From Lunularia cruciata (lineage: Eukaryota; Streptophyta; Marchantiopsida; Lunulariales; Lunulariaceae): DNA of 64,000 nucleotides. This document shows positions 44,419-54,476 of this stretch, piece by piece; positions within the stretch are counted from its first letter, which is position 1; each line of letters starts with the position of its first letter. Position numbers and translations under genes: made by a program. The notes under the pieces were generated by a model that was given only the letters and a program-made list of their open reading frames with translations, made no database searches and had not been told where the DNA came from. The stretch is from positions 13,220,974 to 13,284,973 of the forward strand of contig OX419757.1 of the NCBI GenBank assembly GCA_948567375.1, written 5' to 3'.

Positions 44419-45158
44419 TATAATACCAAGGGTTAGCCATATGATCTAGATGTGAAATTTGGTTTGGTAACATCTAGAATGATGTTATACATGATGGTCA
44501 AAATAGATCAGATAGAAGTATCACCAAAAGAGTACTTCTACTAATAGGGCAGAAACCAAAATAGACTTAAGAACCTTAAAACCAATAGCTAGACATATGA
44601 TTTAAAGGTGAGAATTGGTTTGGTAACATCTGGAAGGATGTTACACATGATGGACTAAACAGATCAGAAAGATGTATCACCAAAAGGGGACTTCTACTAA
44701 TAGAGTAGGAACCGAAATATGCCTGAAATCTTTGAAGGCAATTTTGGAGGCCTAAACGGATGAATTAGGCCTCGAAAATATGCAAATTCCCCCCCCCAAG
44801 AGAGGAAAGGCTGGCCTTCCCTCCCCCCTGGTTTGTCTCGTCGAGAGCTTTCCAATGGTACCTTACTCATGTGATTCTGAGATTCCTACAGGAAGATTCC
44901 CTAAAAGATTCCCTCCGGTCAAAGCTTGTTTGACCAACCAGATAGGACCTAGACCAGACAGGTCACCCATCCAAGTCAGTAATCCAAGGGTGGAGCTTGC
45001 TGACATGTCACCTATCTATGTCCCTAATCCTATGGTGGAGCTTCCTTGGAGGAGATCCTCTTTGTCTATATAATAAAGAGAAGGTGCTCCCTTGGGGCAT
45101 CGAATGTTTGAGTGTGCAATCTGTGTTTTCTCTCTTCTCTTGTCCTCGGAGTATTACA
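44419..45158 (+). repeat. 3' LTR of A2
   Basis: 740 bp. It starts TATAATACC (terminal TG changed to TA) and ends AGTATTACA. No indels relative to the 5' LTR. Confidence 0.95.
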
Positions 45159-45163
45159 CTAAA
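45159..45163. repeat. TSD CTAAA, right copy
   Basis: Partner of 38,544-38,548. Confidence 0.95.
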
Positions 45164-45301
45164 CATCATAAAGACAAGAGGATTCATGCGGTTTTGTGTG
45201 AGTATAGGACAACCATGAAGACTTCCATTGGATATTCTCCATTTCAATTGGTATATGGTATTGAGTCTACCTTATCTATTCACTTTGATATTCCTGCATT
45301 T
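45164..45301 (+). pseudogene. Element E pol, continuation after A2
   Basis: Continues the integrase from KTSIGYSPFQLVYGIESTL to HFDIPAF, matching 63,050-63,187 of element C. It then stops abruptly at the junction with minus-strand gag. Confidence 0.88.
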
Positions 45302-45534
45302 TGATCCACCTCTCTCTTCTCCCATAGTTGCACCGCATTGATCTTGAGATCTACAAGTTATTTTTTGATGGTTTGAAGTGGATCCTTTGGTGGAGGTGAA
45401 AGAACTAGAGCAACTAATACTTGTGGTGCAACCCTTGCTACCAAATTATCAAAAGTTCCACCATACTTGTAACCTTGAAGAGGATGCATAACCTCTTTCA
45501 CCATCAAATCACTCTCATCTCCTTCCAAACTCTC
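45302..45534 (-). pseudogene. Element E gag fragment 1, minus strand
   Basis: Reverse complement of 59,265-59,490 of element C gag (remnants of SLEGDESDLVVKEVVHPPQGYKYGG and of QVLVALVLSPPPKDPL-like sequence). Joined on the left directly to plus-strand integrase and on the right to a plus-strand LTR fragment. Confidence 0.85.
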
Positions 45535-45778
45535 ATTAGTAACTTTAGTGTGTAACTATTTCACAAGTATATAAATAAGGAGTGAGGAAGTACTCATCAT
45601 CCTTTCATTTGCAACTATCTTTCTCTCATTGAGTTCTCTAGTGAGCAATGTCTTGAGTCTTAGAGTGGTAGCCTTAGAGGAGTATGATGGAGTTGGGGTT
45701 CCTTGCCTTCTTAGTTTATGGTGCGCTACCGTAGTAGCCATCAGAGGTTCATCTTGAGTGAGAGATAGGTTAGCTCAA
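45535..45778 (+). repeat. Family-C LTR fragment inside element E gag, plus
   Basis: Corresponds to about 56,917-57,160 of the C LTR (ATTAGTAACTTT to the terminus GGTTAGCTCA). The LTR end is joined directly to gag. About 300 bp of gag (58,960-59,265 equivalent) is missing at this spot. Confidence 0.85.
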
Positions 45779-45779
45779 A

Positions 45780-46008
45780 GTGCTGAAGTCAAACTCTCCC
45801 AAGGCTCTTCTTGCCCATCTCTCTTTTCTCTCTTTTGGTATTTTGACTCATACCATGTAAGTGTTGCATCCTCAAAGAAATTTGGTAATAATAAGGCCCA
45901 TTAATTCTTCCTCCTCTCATTGTTTCCTATGCAAGCTTTCTTGAATTCTCTCACAAAGACCTCCACATCTTTTCCATCCTTGCCAAAGAAAACCGGAAGT
46001 TTCCCCAT
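45780..46008 (-). pseudogene. Element E gag fragment 2 (start of gag), minus strand
   Basis: Reverse complement of 58,736-58,965. The start codon lies at 46,006-46,008, followed by remnants of KLPVFFGKDGKDVEVFVREF. The frame is broken near 45,890-45,905. Confidence 0.85.
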
Positions 46009-46081
46009 CTTAACTCCTCCATATCTTTCTTTTCTCTCAATTTTTCTTTTTCTCTTTTCTTTTCTCTCACTCTATAAATAA

Positions 46082-46242
46082 TAAAGTATGTACATGACTA
46101 ACACCATTTAAGAGTAATTCACCCTATGGAATACAAAAGTTTCAGGTTGATCCAAGATTTCTATAGCAACATCAAATCCTAGAATGCATATTAATCAAAC
46201 TCTCATAGATAGTTTATCCATAAGTTGAAAGATTATCTTTAT
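46082..46242 (-). pseudogene. Element E leader ORF b (decayed)
   Basis: Counterpart of 58,497-58,661. The start ATG has become ATA. The frame still reads IIFQLMDKLSMRV and GFDVAIEIL, with two stops and loss of the original stop. Directly upstream of E's gag start, as in element C. Confidence 0.6.
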
Positions 46243-46244
46243 CA

Positions 46245-46720
46245 CTAATCTTGAGAACTAGCTGATGAAAGTAGTAGTATTTTTGTAACTGTACTAAGAC
46301 TCTCTCCAAGATCCTTCACCAAAGTCTCCGTTACACTCATGTCCTTTTGGAAGTCCTTCAACTCCACAAACCTCACACAACTCCTTGGTTTTAGATCTTC
46401 TCCCTCCCAATCTTGGTGAAGAAGGTCCAACATGCAAACCCAAGTCAAGTATCCTCTCCTTTCCCTCAATCTCTTGCTCTCAAAGGTCAATGGACATGAA
46501 CTTGCCTTATGTCTCTTTTCTCTACATAGAAAGAACTTAGACACACTCTTTCCTCCAAGTTGTGTAGGTTTTTGGATCCTCTCAACACTCTCTTCAAATT
46601 CTATTCTAAACTTTTTTTCCTCAAATCCACCCCTACAATCACCTCAAATCCTTGGGAAACCTTGCAAAGTCTCAATTTACACTCTTGATGACCCTCCATG
46701 TTCCCAAGATGAATCTAAAC
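46245..46720 (-). pseudogene. Element E leader zinc-knuckle ORF (broken)
   Basis: The counterpart of the 157-codon ORF 58,021-58,494. Frame 46,245-46,544 keeps KASSCPLTFESKRLRERRG and LVKDLGESLS, but the knuckle's first Cys is lost (FFLCREKRHKASSC) and at least one frameshift follows RERRG. Confidence 0.7.
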
Positions 46721-47338
46721 ACTAAAATATGCTTTTTGTTGCTCTCAAACTCCTCATGCATGAGATCTCAACTCTGCAAAATTTACCCTTCCTCATAATA
46801 TCACTCAAATCTCTCAATATGTATGTCACAATCCTCTGAAATTTTTCACACATGATCAAAACTCCAAGGCATCCCTCCTTGAAAAATTTGAGGTCTTTTC
46901 ATTTAGTTATTTGTCCTAGAAATGTTTCTATCAGCACACATATTTCAGATTTGGTCTGAAAACCACCCCTCTCACTTTAAAAACTCATAACTCCTTGCAC
47001 AAGAATATCTCTTTAATTTTTAAGTCAGCCGGTAGGATACAATGCAATTTTCATGGAAAGTTTCAAGACAATCCATTGACAATTGAAGAAATAGCAGACT
47101 TTGTAAAATTTTTCAAAGAGCATGTAGTTGCGGGAGCAATTTACGCTATCAACTTTCAAAAATTCTAGCCAAGTGAACATAGTAGCTCTCACAATAATTT
47201 CAAGTGTGCTAACTAAAAGATAACTCAAGATATCATATGTAGAATTTTCAAGTCCAGATCTCAAACTTGAAATTTTGCCCAAAATCACCTTAATCCCCAA
47301 AATCTGCAATCCACCTCACACAATCTCTCCAAATCCTC

Positions 47339-47509
47339 TCATGTGTTCATGATGTACAAAATCAACTCAAAAACATCATTATGAACTATAGGCTATAAGA
47401 ATGGGTCCTGGTTCTCTAACATAAATTCATCTCTCCTCTCCCCTAATGTTCTCTCCAAGTGAGCTCTCATAGCCTCCTTGTGCCTAATGTAGAATTGGAC
47501 ACGGAACAT
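47339..47509 (-). pseudogene. Element E leader ORF a (one stop)
   Basis: 57 codons, the same length as element C's 57,202-57,372. Reads MFRVQFYIRHKEAMRAHLE, then LENQDPF and one TAG, then IVHNDVFELILYI. Directly after E's LTR and decayed PBS. Confidence 0.65.
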
Positions 47510-47550
47510 TATCTTGTCTTCAAGAGAGGTCTTGACAACTGAACCAAAAA

Positions 47551-48241
47551 TGTAAGCCGGCCTGTCTCTCACTCAAGATGAACCTCTGATGGCCATTATG
47601 GTAGTGCACCATGGACTAAGAAGGCAAGGAACCCCAACTCCATCATACTCCTCCAAGGTTAACACTCCAAGACTAAAGAGATTGCTCACTAGAGAATTCA
47701 ATGAGAGAGAGATAGTTGCAAATGAAAGGATGATGAGTACTTCCTCACCCCTAGTTTATATACTTGTGAAATAGTTACACATTAAATTTACTATTTACCA
47801 TAGTAACTCAATTAACTAGGCTAAAAGTCAAGTAAAGTTAAAAATATAAAGGAATATCCATCCACATGGGTATATTCTTCTAAGTATGTAATCTTATCTT
47901 GAACCAACTACTAAGTCAAGGATTCCTTCACATGGGCTATCCTTGGACTAGTTAAGAATCCAAAACAAAAAGGCTTGTGGGTCTAAGAGTTCTCAACTCT
48001 TTCCTCAAAGCCAAACACCTAGGAATAATACCAAGTCAACAAACTAGAATCCAAAATAGTGGTACTCATCTTTTCTACTTCCTCTAACGTAAGGTACCCT
48101 CTATCTTAGCTATGAATATCTTTAGCTAATCATGACTAATGTAGAATCATCCTTTATCTCTATTTCAATTATATCTCTCAAGTATTTGTAATACTAAGCT
48201 AAATATCACAATACCACACACATGTATAAATGGATGTTATA
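47551..48241 (-). repeat. 5' LTR of element E (minus)
   Basis: Reverse complement of the 679-bp C LTR, with scattered substitutions and small indels. The edges TGTAAGCC and GGATGTTATA are slightly mutated. To its left (47,530-47,546) a decayed primer-binding site (minus strand TGGTTCAGTTGTCAAGA) matches the tRNA-Glu-type site of element C. Confidence 0.9.
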
Positions 48242-48924
48242 GTACTCACTCCATATTAGTCCTAAAATTCTCTAGGGCATTCTAAGCACTAAGGGTGAGG
48301 AAGATCTCTCCTTAGTTACTTCTTGTTGTTGACTCTTAATCTTCTTTGCTTCCTTGTCCTTTAGGCTCCAATTTTGCTCCAATCTTCTTGTTGATTATGT
48401 GCAGATCTGATTTCAAATTTGGGTCTCCAAATATCACTTTGGTTAATCCAAGTATCATAAGAAAATCAAGTTCTAAGTTCTAGATTTTAGGATCTAATAA
48501 TCTAGTGTTTTGACTCTCAATTGGCCACTCCTTATTATGTAATCTAAACTATATACTTTGGAATTTTTGCTTCAAGGGTTTTGAAGATTCAATCCCTAAA
48601 CTAGGTGGGGATGATATTGTAGGATCAGCTTATCTAGTAGGCCACTTCCTTACTATGATGTCTTACTCCTTTATCCCCAAATTACTAGTATTTATCTATA
48701 CTTTCTCATTAGGAGACACAAATACTCCTATATTTTTCATTATTCTACTCCTTAAAGTACAAGGAAAAGATATGTTATCTCCTCAATCTATGCTTTTGTC
48801 ATTATAACCTTCAGTGCCTTCTCTCTCTCATTGGTTGATATCTTCTAAGGCTTGGTGCTAGAGACTTTCTTCCCTTCTTGGGATTTAGAATTGAAAAATC
48901 TCTAGCCTTAGCATTAGGCTATGG
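48242..48924. other. Unassigned DNA between elements E and F
   Basis: No ORF over 60 codons, repeat edge or RNA gene is recognised. Moderately AT-rich. Confidence 0.4.
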
Positions 48925-49335
48925 TGTAACAATATGGAGTTTACCAACAAAGTTAGTTAGGGTTAACAAAGTAGCAAATATGACAAATTAACCTAAATAT
49001 TCCAATAGTATCTAAGAAGTTTGTTGGGAAACTTCTCAGTTAGCTAAGCTTGCACCCTAAGTAAATTTCTTCCAGAAGCTCCTAACTAGCTTAGCTTGCA
49101 AGCCAAATAGGCAGTTTCTAGAAGGAAGCTTCTCAAGAAGCTTATGGTTAACTGGGCTTGCACTCCAAGAAAGTGGCTCAAGGAAGCTTCTTGAAAAGCT
49201 TCTCAAGAGCCTTGTATGCTCCTTATAAATACCAGAGCCAAAGCTTATGCTAGGCATTTGGAGCTTCCTTCATTCAAGTGTTCCAATGTGATCTTCCACT
49301 CTCCTATTTCTCTCTTTGGTCTTGGGTCTTTTACA
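48925..49335 (+). repeat. 5' LTR of F, with heat-shock-element-like motifs
   Basis: 411 bp. Contains GAA/TTC modules: TTCCAGAAGCTCC (49,070-49,082), TTCTAGAAGGAAGCTTC (49,116-49,132), GAAGCTT (49,137-49,143) and the perfect trimer GAAGCTTCTTGAA (49,183-49,195), about 29 bp before the TATA box TATAAAT (49,224-49,230). Confidence 0.85.
49183..49195 (+). promoter_or_regulatory. Perfect heat-shock element near the F promoter
   Basis: GAAGCTTCTTGAA fits nGAAnnTTCnnGAAn, the binding site for heat-shock factor trimers. In the 3' LTR the equivalent site is GAAGCTTCTCAAGAG, so the third unit has decayed. By analogy with the heat-induced copia element ONSEN, F may once have been heat-activated; this is inference. 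Confidence 0.5.
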
Positions 49336-49336
49336 T

Positions 49337-49351
49337 TGGTATCAAAGTAGG
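49337..49351 (+). other. Primer-binding site of F (tRNA-Met type, decayed)
   Basis: TGGTATCAAAGTAGG one base after the LTR. It agrees with the initiator-tRNA-Met type TGGTATCAGAGC except for small changes. Confidence 0.7.
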
Positions 49352-49357
49352 ATTGGG

Positions 49358-49573
49358 ATGGATGTAATCTATGGACCCCCAAATCTATTTCCATCAAACC
49401 ATTGGGATTTTTATGTCTTGGTACTACCCAAGCATCATTTCACATAATTCATCACCTCACATTTTGGCCAGAATATTCTAAATGCAATCACCTTGTCCAA
49501 GGAACCCTAGGTACTTTTGGTTGTAACTTATGGAAAGGAGTGGATGTGTTGCATCTATGTATTAGTAAATTAG
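49358..49573 (+). pseudogene. F leader ORF (71 codons, two stops), homologue of A leader ORF 1
   Basis: Starts MDVIYGPPNLFPSNHWDFYV a few bases after the PBS. Two stops (TAA after KHHFT, TAG after SKEP) interrupt it. HFGQNI in the middle and LLVVTYGKEW...IYVL at the end line up with HFGAEF and LPMVIYDREW...IYIL of family A. Overall length differs by only two codons. This third gypsy family supports the leader ORF as an ancestral feature. Confidence 0.6.
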
Positions 49574-49604
49574 ATAAATTGGAGTAATGTGATAGAAAAG
49601 TAGC

Positions 49605-50450
49605 CATGGCGGCAATGCCTGAGGTTATCATTTCTATGCAACAACAAATCAAGCACCTTACTCAATTGTTGGATGAACAAGACCTACAACAACAAGAGAA
49701 TATAGAGAGCATCATTTTGAGAAGGAGAAGAACAAATCCAATTTCTAGAACCCAAGGTATTCGATGAAAGAATCTTTCAGGTGTTGTGGAGAACTTTGTA
49801 TTTGACTATGAATGTTATTTTGAAGCTACAAATCTTGAAGATGAACAAAAACAAATTCTCTTAGCATCAAGCCAGTTGGAAAAAGTAGCAAAGCTATGGT
49901 GGAAATTCCGAGTGGAGCAAGCTGAAAGGCAATTTGTTGTACCAAATTGAAATGATAAGAATTCAATAATTGGGGGGATTCCCAAGCAATAAATGCCACA
50001 CAAGCTGCATGGGATAAGTTGGCAAAGTTGAAATAGATTGGTTATGTATGAAGTTACATCATGCAATTCTAGAACATCATCATGCAAATACCATATAATG
50101 GATGGTGAAGCTCTAGATCAATTTGTGAGGGGCTTGAAGTCACAAACCAAATTAGAAGTGACTATGCGAGAGCCAAATACTTGGAAGAAGCCATGCAACT
50201 AGTAGAGCGCTTTGATTCCTTGGTTGCAACAACATGGTCTTGATCTTAACCTTCACAAAACCAACTAGCACATTACATATGTGTAGAGGAACTAGCACCA
50301 ATGGAGATTGATGCCATCCAAAGGAGACCACTTGGTACAATAGCTCAGAAAAGATTACGGAAAAATGGCGGTTGCTTTTATTGTTGACAGATTGGACATT
50401 GCATTGTTGAATATCCACTCAAGAATGGAAGATCTTGAAATTTTTTCCAA
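49605..50450 (+). pseudogene. F gag (decayed)
   Basis: Starts MAAMPEVIISMQQQIKHLTQ, a helical N-terminus, and continues through NFVFDYECYFEA and QLEKVAKLWWKFRVEQ, a capsid-like region. A degenerate zinc knuckle CFYC-stop-QIGHCIVE lies near 50,368. Multiple stops and frameshifts. Confidence 0.75.
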
Positions 50451-51300
50451 ATGGAGGCTGTGGAGTGGAATGATCAAGAGAACAAGGAATCCTAATAGGA
50501 GATTTTGAGCTACCTATTGGGAACTTGATTGGTTCCAATTGGATTGAAGGCTCTTGATGCAAGTTTGCTTCACTTGCAAGGTACTATATTTGATTATGGT
50601 TGTAGGAGTTTGGTAAATTCTAGAAATTCAAAGAATTGCATGTATATGAAATTAGCAAAGGAATTATGTATTTCTATCAAATCAGTAATTGGAAGTAGAT
50701 TGATGATGGCAGATAATAAAAAGTGCTCTACATTTTGTACCTTGCATCCCGTTACCTTCAAGATTGGGAAGGAGTATTTAGAATGTATGAGTTTTGTAGT
50801 GGCACCTCTACACTGTGATATTATTTTAGGTCTACCTTGGCTTGAACATCATAAGGTTCAATTTGATTAGAATTGACAATAAATTCAAGTACAACACAAA
50901 GGTAGGAATTTCTGATTAGGTTGTCTGACACCTCTTAGTAAGACACCTAAGAATAGTCAGTCCTAGAATGGGAAGTTTGTTAGGAAGGTAGCCATAGAGC
51001 AAGCCTTGAAGGGAGATGAGTCCAAGATGGGAAGTTTGTCAAGAAACCAACCATGGAGTGAGTTTTGAATAGAGATGAGTCCCTAGATTGGAAGTTTGTT
51101 AATGAAGCAGCCATAGAGCAAGCTTTGGAGGAAGATAAGTCTATTTTGCAATGTGAATCAAGTCAATTGCACAAGGAGAATTTGAGAGTGTCAAGAGCAT
51201 CATCAAGCAATGGTTGATTGGATAGTTCATGAGTTTGTGGATGATTTGCAGAAGGGATTACCCTTTGATCATGGTATGCCCTTCAAGATTGAGTTATTGC
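50451..51300 (+). pseudogene. F protease region (decayed)
   Basis: Frame 50,529-50,870 reads TIFDYGCRSLVNS, where the protease active-site D-S-G is D-Y-G, and ends with CDIILGLPWLEHHKVQFD, the usual I-L-G-x-P-W-L after retroviral-type proteases. The rest to 51,300 is a spacer with no clear domain. Confidence 0.7.
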
Positions 51301-52550
51301 CAAGAAGTACTCTAGTAAGCAGACAATCTATCGGCTCTCACCAAAGGAGTTGGAAGAGTTGCAAAAAAAACTTATAGAGTTGTTGGAGAAGGATCTCATA
51401 CAACATAGTACATCTCCTTGGGGAGATGTACTATGAGCACCGATACTATTTATTCCAAAGAAGGATGGAGGACTTTGTTTTTGTATTGATTATTGTGAGC
51501 TCAATAAACAAACAATGAAGAATGCATATCCCTTGCCTCAAATTGATGACTTGCTTGATCAATTGAGCAGAGTACGATACTTCTCCAAGTTGGATCTCCA
51601 CGATAGCTATTAGCAAAAGATTACTTTTCACAAAAGGTATGGGAATTTTGGGTGGAGAGTTCTACCTTTTGGGCTCACTAATCTTCCAAAAGTCTTTTGG
51701 AATCAGATGCATTAGGTGATGGATGGACTATTGAACTAACACATGGTGGTGTTCTTGGATGATATCTTAATCTAAAGCAAGACATACACAAAACACTTGA
51801 ATCACATGTGAGAAGTTGTAAGATAACTATGACAATGAAAATTTTACTACAAGAAATCAAAGTGTACCTTTTGGTAGAAAGAGGTTACCTTCTTGGGTCA
51901 CAAGATCTTGTTGGAGGAGATCAAGATGGAAGAGGAGAAAATCAAGGCCATTATTGATTGGCCTACTCTAAAGGATGCTATAGAAGTATGGGCATTTAAT
52001 GGATTGGCCATTTTTTACCGACGGTTCATCCACTATCATGCCCATGTGGTTGCACCATTGACTAATCTCTTGGAGAAGAACTTGAGCTTTTAATGGACCA
52101 CCAAGCACAAAGAAGCATTCCAAAAGCTAAAACATATGTTGTATTCAAGACCCATTCTTCAACCATATGATCATCAACTACCTTGTGTGGTTGATTTCAA
52201 TGCTTCTAACTTTGCAATTGGAGCCGGGTTATAGCATGGAGTCCCAAATGGATTACATCCCATTGCCTTTGCATCTCACAAACTACATACAACTGAAATG
52301 AATTCCTTTGCTTGAGATAAAAAATTACTAGCAATGGTATATGCCACAAGCTATGGAGGCATTATCTCTTGGAAAAACAAGTGATTGTGCAAATTTATCA
52401 CAAACCATTGTTGCAAACATTACACTTGGAACACATGAAGAGTCGACATCATTGATGGGAGGAACAACTACAACTGTTTGCTATCAAACTTGAGTACAAA
52501 CCCAATTGGTTCCATGTCATCCCTTATGCCCTATCAAGATGACTTAATTT
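51301..52550 (+). pseudogene. F reverse transcriptase and RNase H (decayed)
   Basis: Recognisable in pieces: [48 protein letters not shown] and VVFLDDILI (catalytic F-x-D-D, about 51,747-51,775), AFNGLAIFYRRFI, then RNase H (VDFNASNFAIGA, Asp-Ala-Ser altered). At least six stops. Confidence 0.8.
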
Positions 52551-53750
52551 GAAGTCTCTTCTTCTCATCACAGTGGTAATTACGATGGTATCAATTGACT
52601 CCAAAGTCCAAATTGGGTTTTAGATAGCTCTACTACAAGATCCTTTCTTTTAGATAGTACAAGATTGTCTTGCAGCATGCAACAAGGAGTACAATACCTT
52701 CTCCTACAAGGAAGGCCTTCTATTCTATGAGAACCAGATTTATGTTCCAGCCAAGGATGATTTTTTACTTGTGTGCCTCTAGGAAGCCCATGACTTACCA
52801 ATCGTTGGTCAGATGGGTGTGGAAAAGACATTAGGTACCCTCCAACCCCAATGGTGGTGGCCCAACATGACACGAGATGTTTGAGAGTTTCTTCGATCAT
52901 GTGAGAGTTGCCAATATAACAAGGCCAACAACTAGAAATTGAGTGGACTCCTTCAACCACTTCCCATTCCATCTCCTCGATGGGAACCCATGAGCTTTGA
53001 TCTCATCATGTCCTTGCCCAAGACAAAGCAAGGTCATATAACAATTGTGGTGTTTGTGGAAAAGCCTAGTAAACAAATCCATTTGGCACCATCCTTTGAC
53101 ACCGTGGATGCTCCAACATTAGAGTAGATCTACTTTGACAATGTCTTTAAGCATCATGGGATGCCATGTGTACTCATCTCTGACCATGATCCTTGATTCA
53201 TTGGAAAGTTTTGACAAGCAATCTTCCAAATAATTTGCACCAAGCTTGCTTTATCCATGGTTTATCATCCTCAAATTGATGGACAAATTGAACATGCAAA
53301 GTGCACCCTGGAGGATATGCTTCGTGACCTTGTCAATATTTACCATATTAATTGGGATGAATGTCTTGCAATTACGGAATTTGGATACAATAATTCCAAA
53401 TAGGTAAGCATTGGATTTTCTCCCTTATTCCTTAATTTTGGCCAAGATCTACTTGTTCCAGATTCCTTTCTTGCTCCTCCTCCATCTCATGTCCCTCATA
53501 CTTCAACCTTCTTGAACACCATATTCCGATCTCTCCAACAAGCTAAATCTCACCTCCTAGTTGCCCAAAATTGTTAGAAACAATATGCAAACCACCATTA
53601 TCGTGATCTTACTTTTCAAGTTGGTGGTTAGGTCATGCTTTCATCTAGTAACCTACCCCGCCCACTTGATACCCAAGTCTATGAATTTGCTCCTAATTGG
53701 ATAGGACCCTTTAAGGTCACCCAAATCATCTCTCTTGTTGCTTATTGACT
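52551..53750 (+). pseudogene. F integrase (decayed)
   Basis: The zinc domain (EAHDLPIVGQMGVEKTLG...RSCESCQYNKA) and core (SFDLIMSLPKTK, VLISDHDP, YHPQIDGQIEHA) are readable. The catalytic third acidic position lies in QIEHAKCTLED. Stops at about 52,880, 52,937, 53,128, 53,194, 53,210 and 53,401. The tail FLNFGQDLLVP is also present. Confidence 0.82.
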
Positions 53751-53849
53751 TGCCTTTATCATATGCATATCCACCCTATCTTTCAAATTTCCAACTTGAA
53801 ACCCTTTTTTCATCTTCTTTTTCCTCTCGTGTCCAACCTCCTCCTCCTT

Positions 53850-54070
53850 CCATTCCTATCAATGATCATGAGGAGTACAAAGTTGATTGTATCCTTGCGT
53901 GTTGTCACTTTCAATGAGGTAGCTAGCAACATTCAAAATACAAGTTCTTTTGGAAAGGGTATCCCCTTCATGATGCCACAAGGGAACCTCTTTCTCATCT
54001 CCAAAATGCACAAACGGCCATCCAAGAGCTTGAAGCTTCAATGGCAACAAGGATGTCACCAACTAGCGGT
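53850..54070 (+). pseudogene. F chromodomain (decayed)
   Basis: NDHEEYKVDCIL (53,862-53,900) begins the domain. After a frameshift, FWKGYPLHDATREPLSHLQN (about 53,949-54,008) supplies the W-K-G-Y-P and T-x-E-P signature. It identifies F as a chromovirus. Confidence 0.75.
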
Positions 54071-54079
54071 GGAGGAATA

Positions 54080-54476
54080 TGTACCAATATGGAGTTTAGC
54101 AACAAAGTTAATTAAGGCTAACAAAAGTAGAAAATATGACAAATTAGCCTAGAATATTCTAGAAGTATCTAGGAAGCTTCTTAGGAAAATTCCCAACTAG
54201 CTTGCACTCCAAGTAAGTAGCTTCTAGAAGCTCCTAACTAGCTTAGCTTGTAAGCCAAGTAGGCAGCTTCTAGAAGGAAACTTGTCAAGAAGCTTCTTGG
54301 TTAACTTGGCTTACACTCCAAGAAAGTGGCTCAAGGAAGCTTCTCAAGAGCCTTATATGCTCTTTATAAATACTATAGCCAAAGCTCATACTAGGCATTT
54401 GGAGTTTTGCTCATTCAGGTATCCCATTGTGATCTTCTATTCTCCTATTTCTCTCCTTGGTCTTAGGTCTTTTACA
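54080..54476 (+). repeat. 3' LTR of F
   Basis: 397 bp, TGTACCAATATGG to GGTCTTTTACA. Carries at least five heat-shock-like modules: TTCTAGAA (54,157-54,164), GAAGCTTC (54,173-54,180), TTCTAGAAGCTCC (54,222-54,234), TTCTAGAA (54,268-54,275) and GAAGCTTC (54,289-54,296). The purine stretch GGTGGAGGAATA precedes it as the polypurine tract. Confidence 0.85.

Larger units (their letters stand above)
38549..45158 (+). mobile_element. Element A2: complete family-A chromovirus, plus strand
   Basis: 6,610 bp: 5' LTR, PBS, leader ORFs 1 and 2, gag, pol with chromodomain, polypurine tract and 3' LTR. The two 740-bp LTRs align without indels and differ at 13 sites by my count (98.2% identity), so insertion was fairly recent. 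Ten of the 13 are transitions, nine of them A or T in the 3' LTR, as expected from decay of methylated cytosine. gag has three in-frame stops and pol has two. There are no frameshifts in pol. Confidence 0.96.
35920..48241 (-). mobile_element. Element E: rearranged family-C relative with orientation switches
   Basis: Segments related to element C occur here in mixed orientation. Minus LTR piece: 35,920-36,109 plus 36,840-36,884. Plus pol: 36,885-38,548 plus 45,164-45,301. Minus gag: 45,302-45,534. Plus LTR piece: 45,535-45,778. Minus gag, leader and complete LTR: 45,780-48,241. Family-A insertions at 36,110-36,839 and 38,549-45,158 came later. All coding parts are broken. No matching TSD was found at the outer ends (TGTAT against GTACT). 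Confidence 0.75.
48925..54476 (+). mobile_element. Element F: complete but decayed chromovirus
   Basis: 5,552 bp with LTRs 48,925-49,335 and 54,080-54,476 (TGTA..TTTTACA). A PBS, leader ORF, gag, protease, RT, RNase H, integrase and chromodomain follow in order, all interrupted by stops. The LTRs differ by many substitutions and indels, so it is much older than A2 and C. No matching TSD is visible (TATGG against TTTAG). Confidence 0.85.

Noticed and set aside
35915-48246. TSD for element E
   Set aside because: TGTAT and GTACT differ even allowing a one-base shift.
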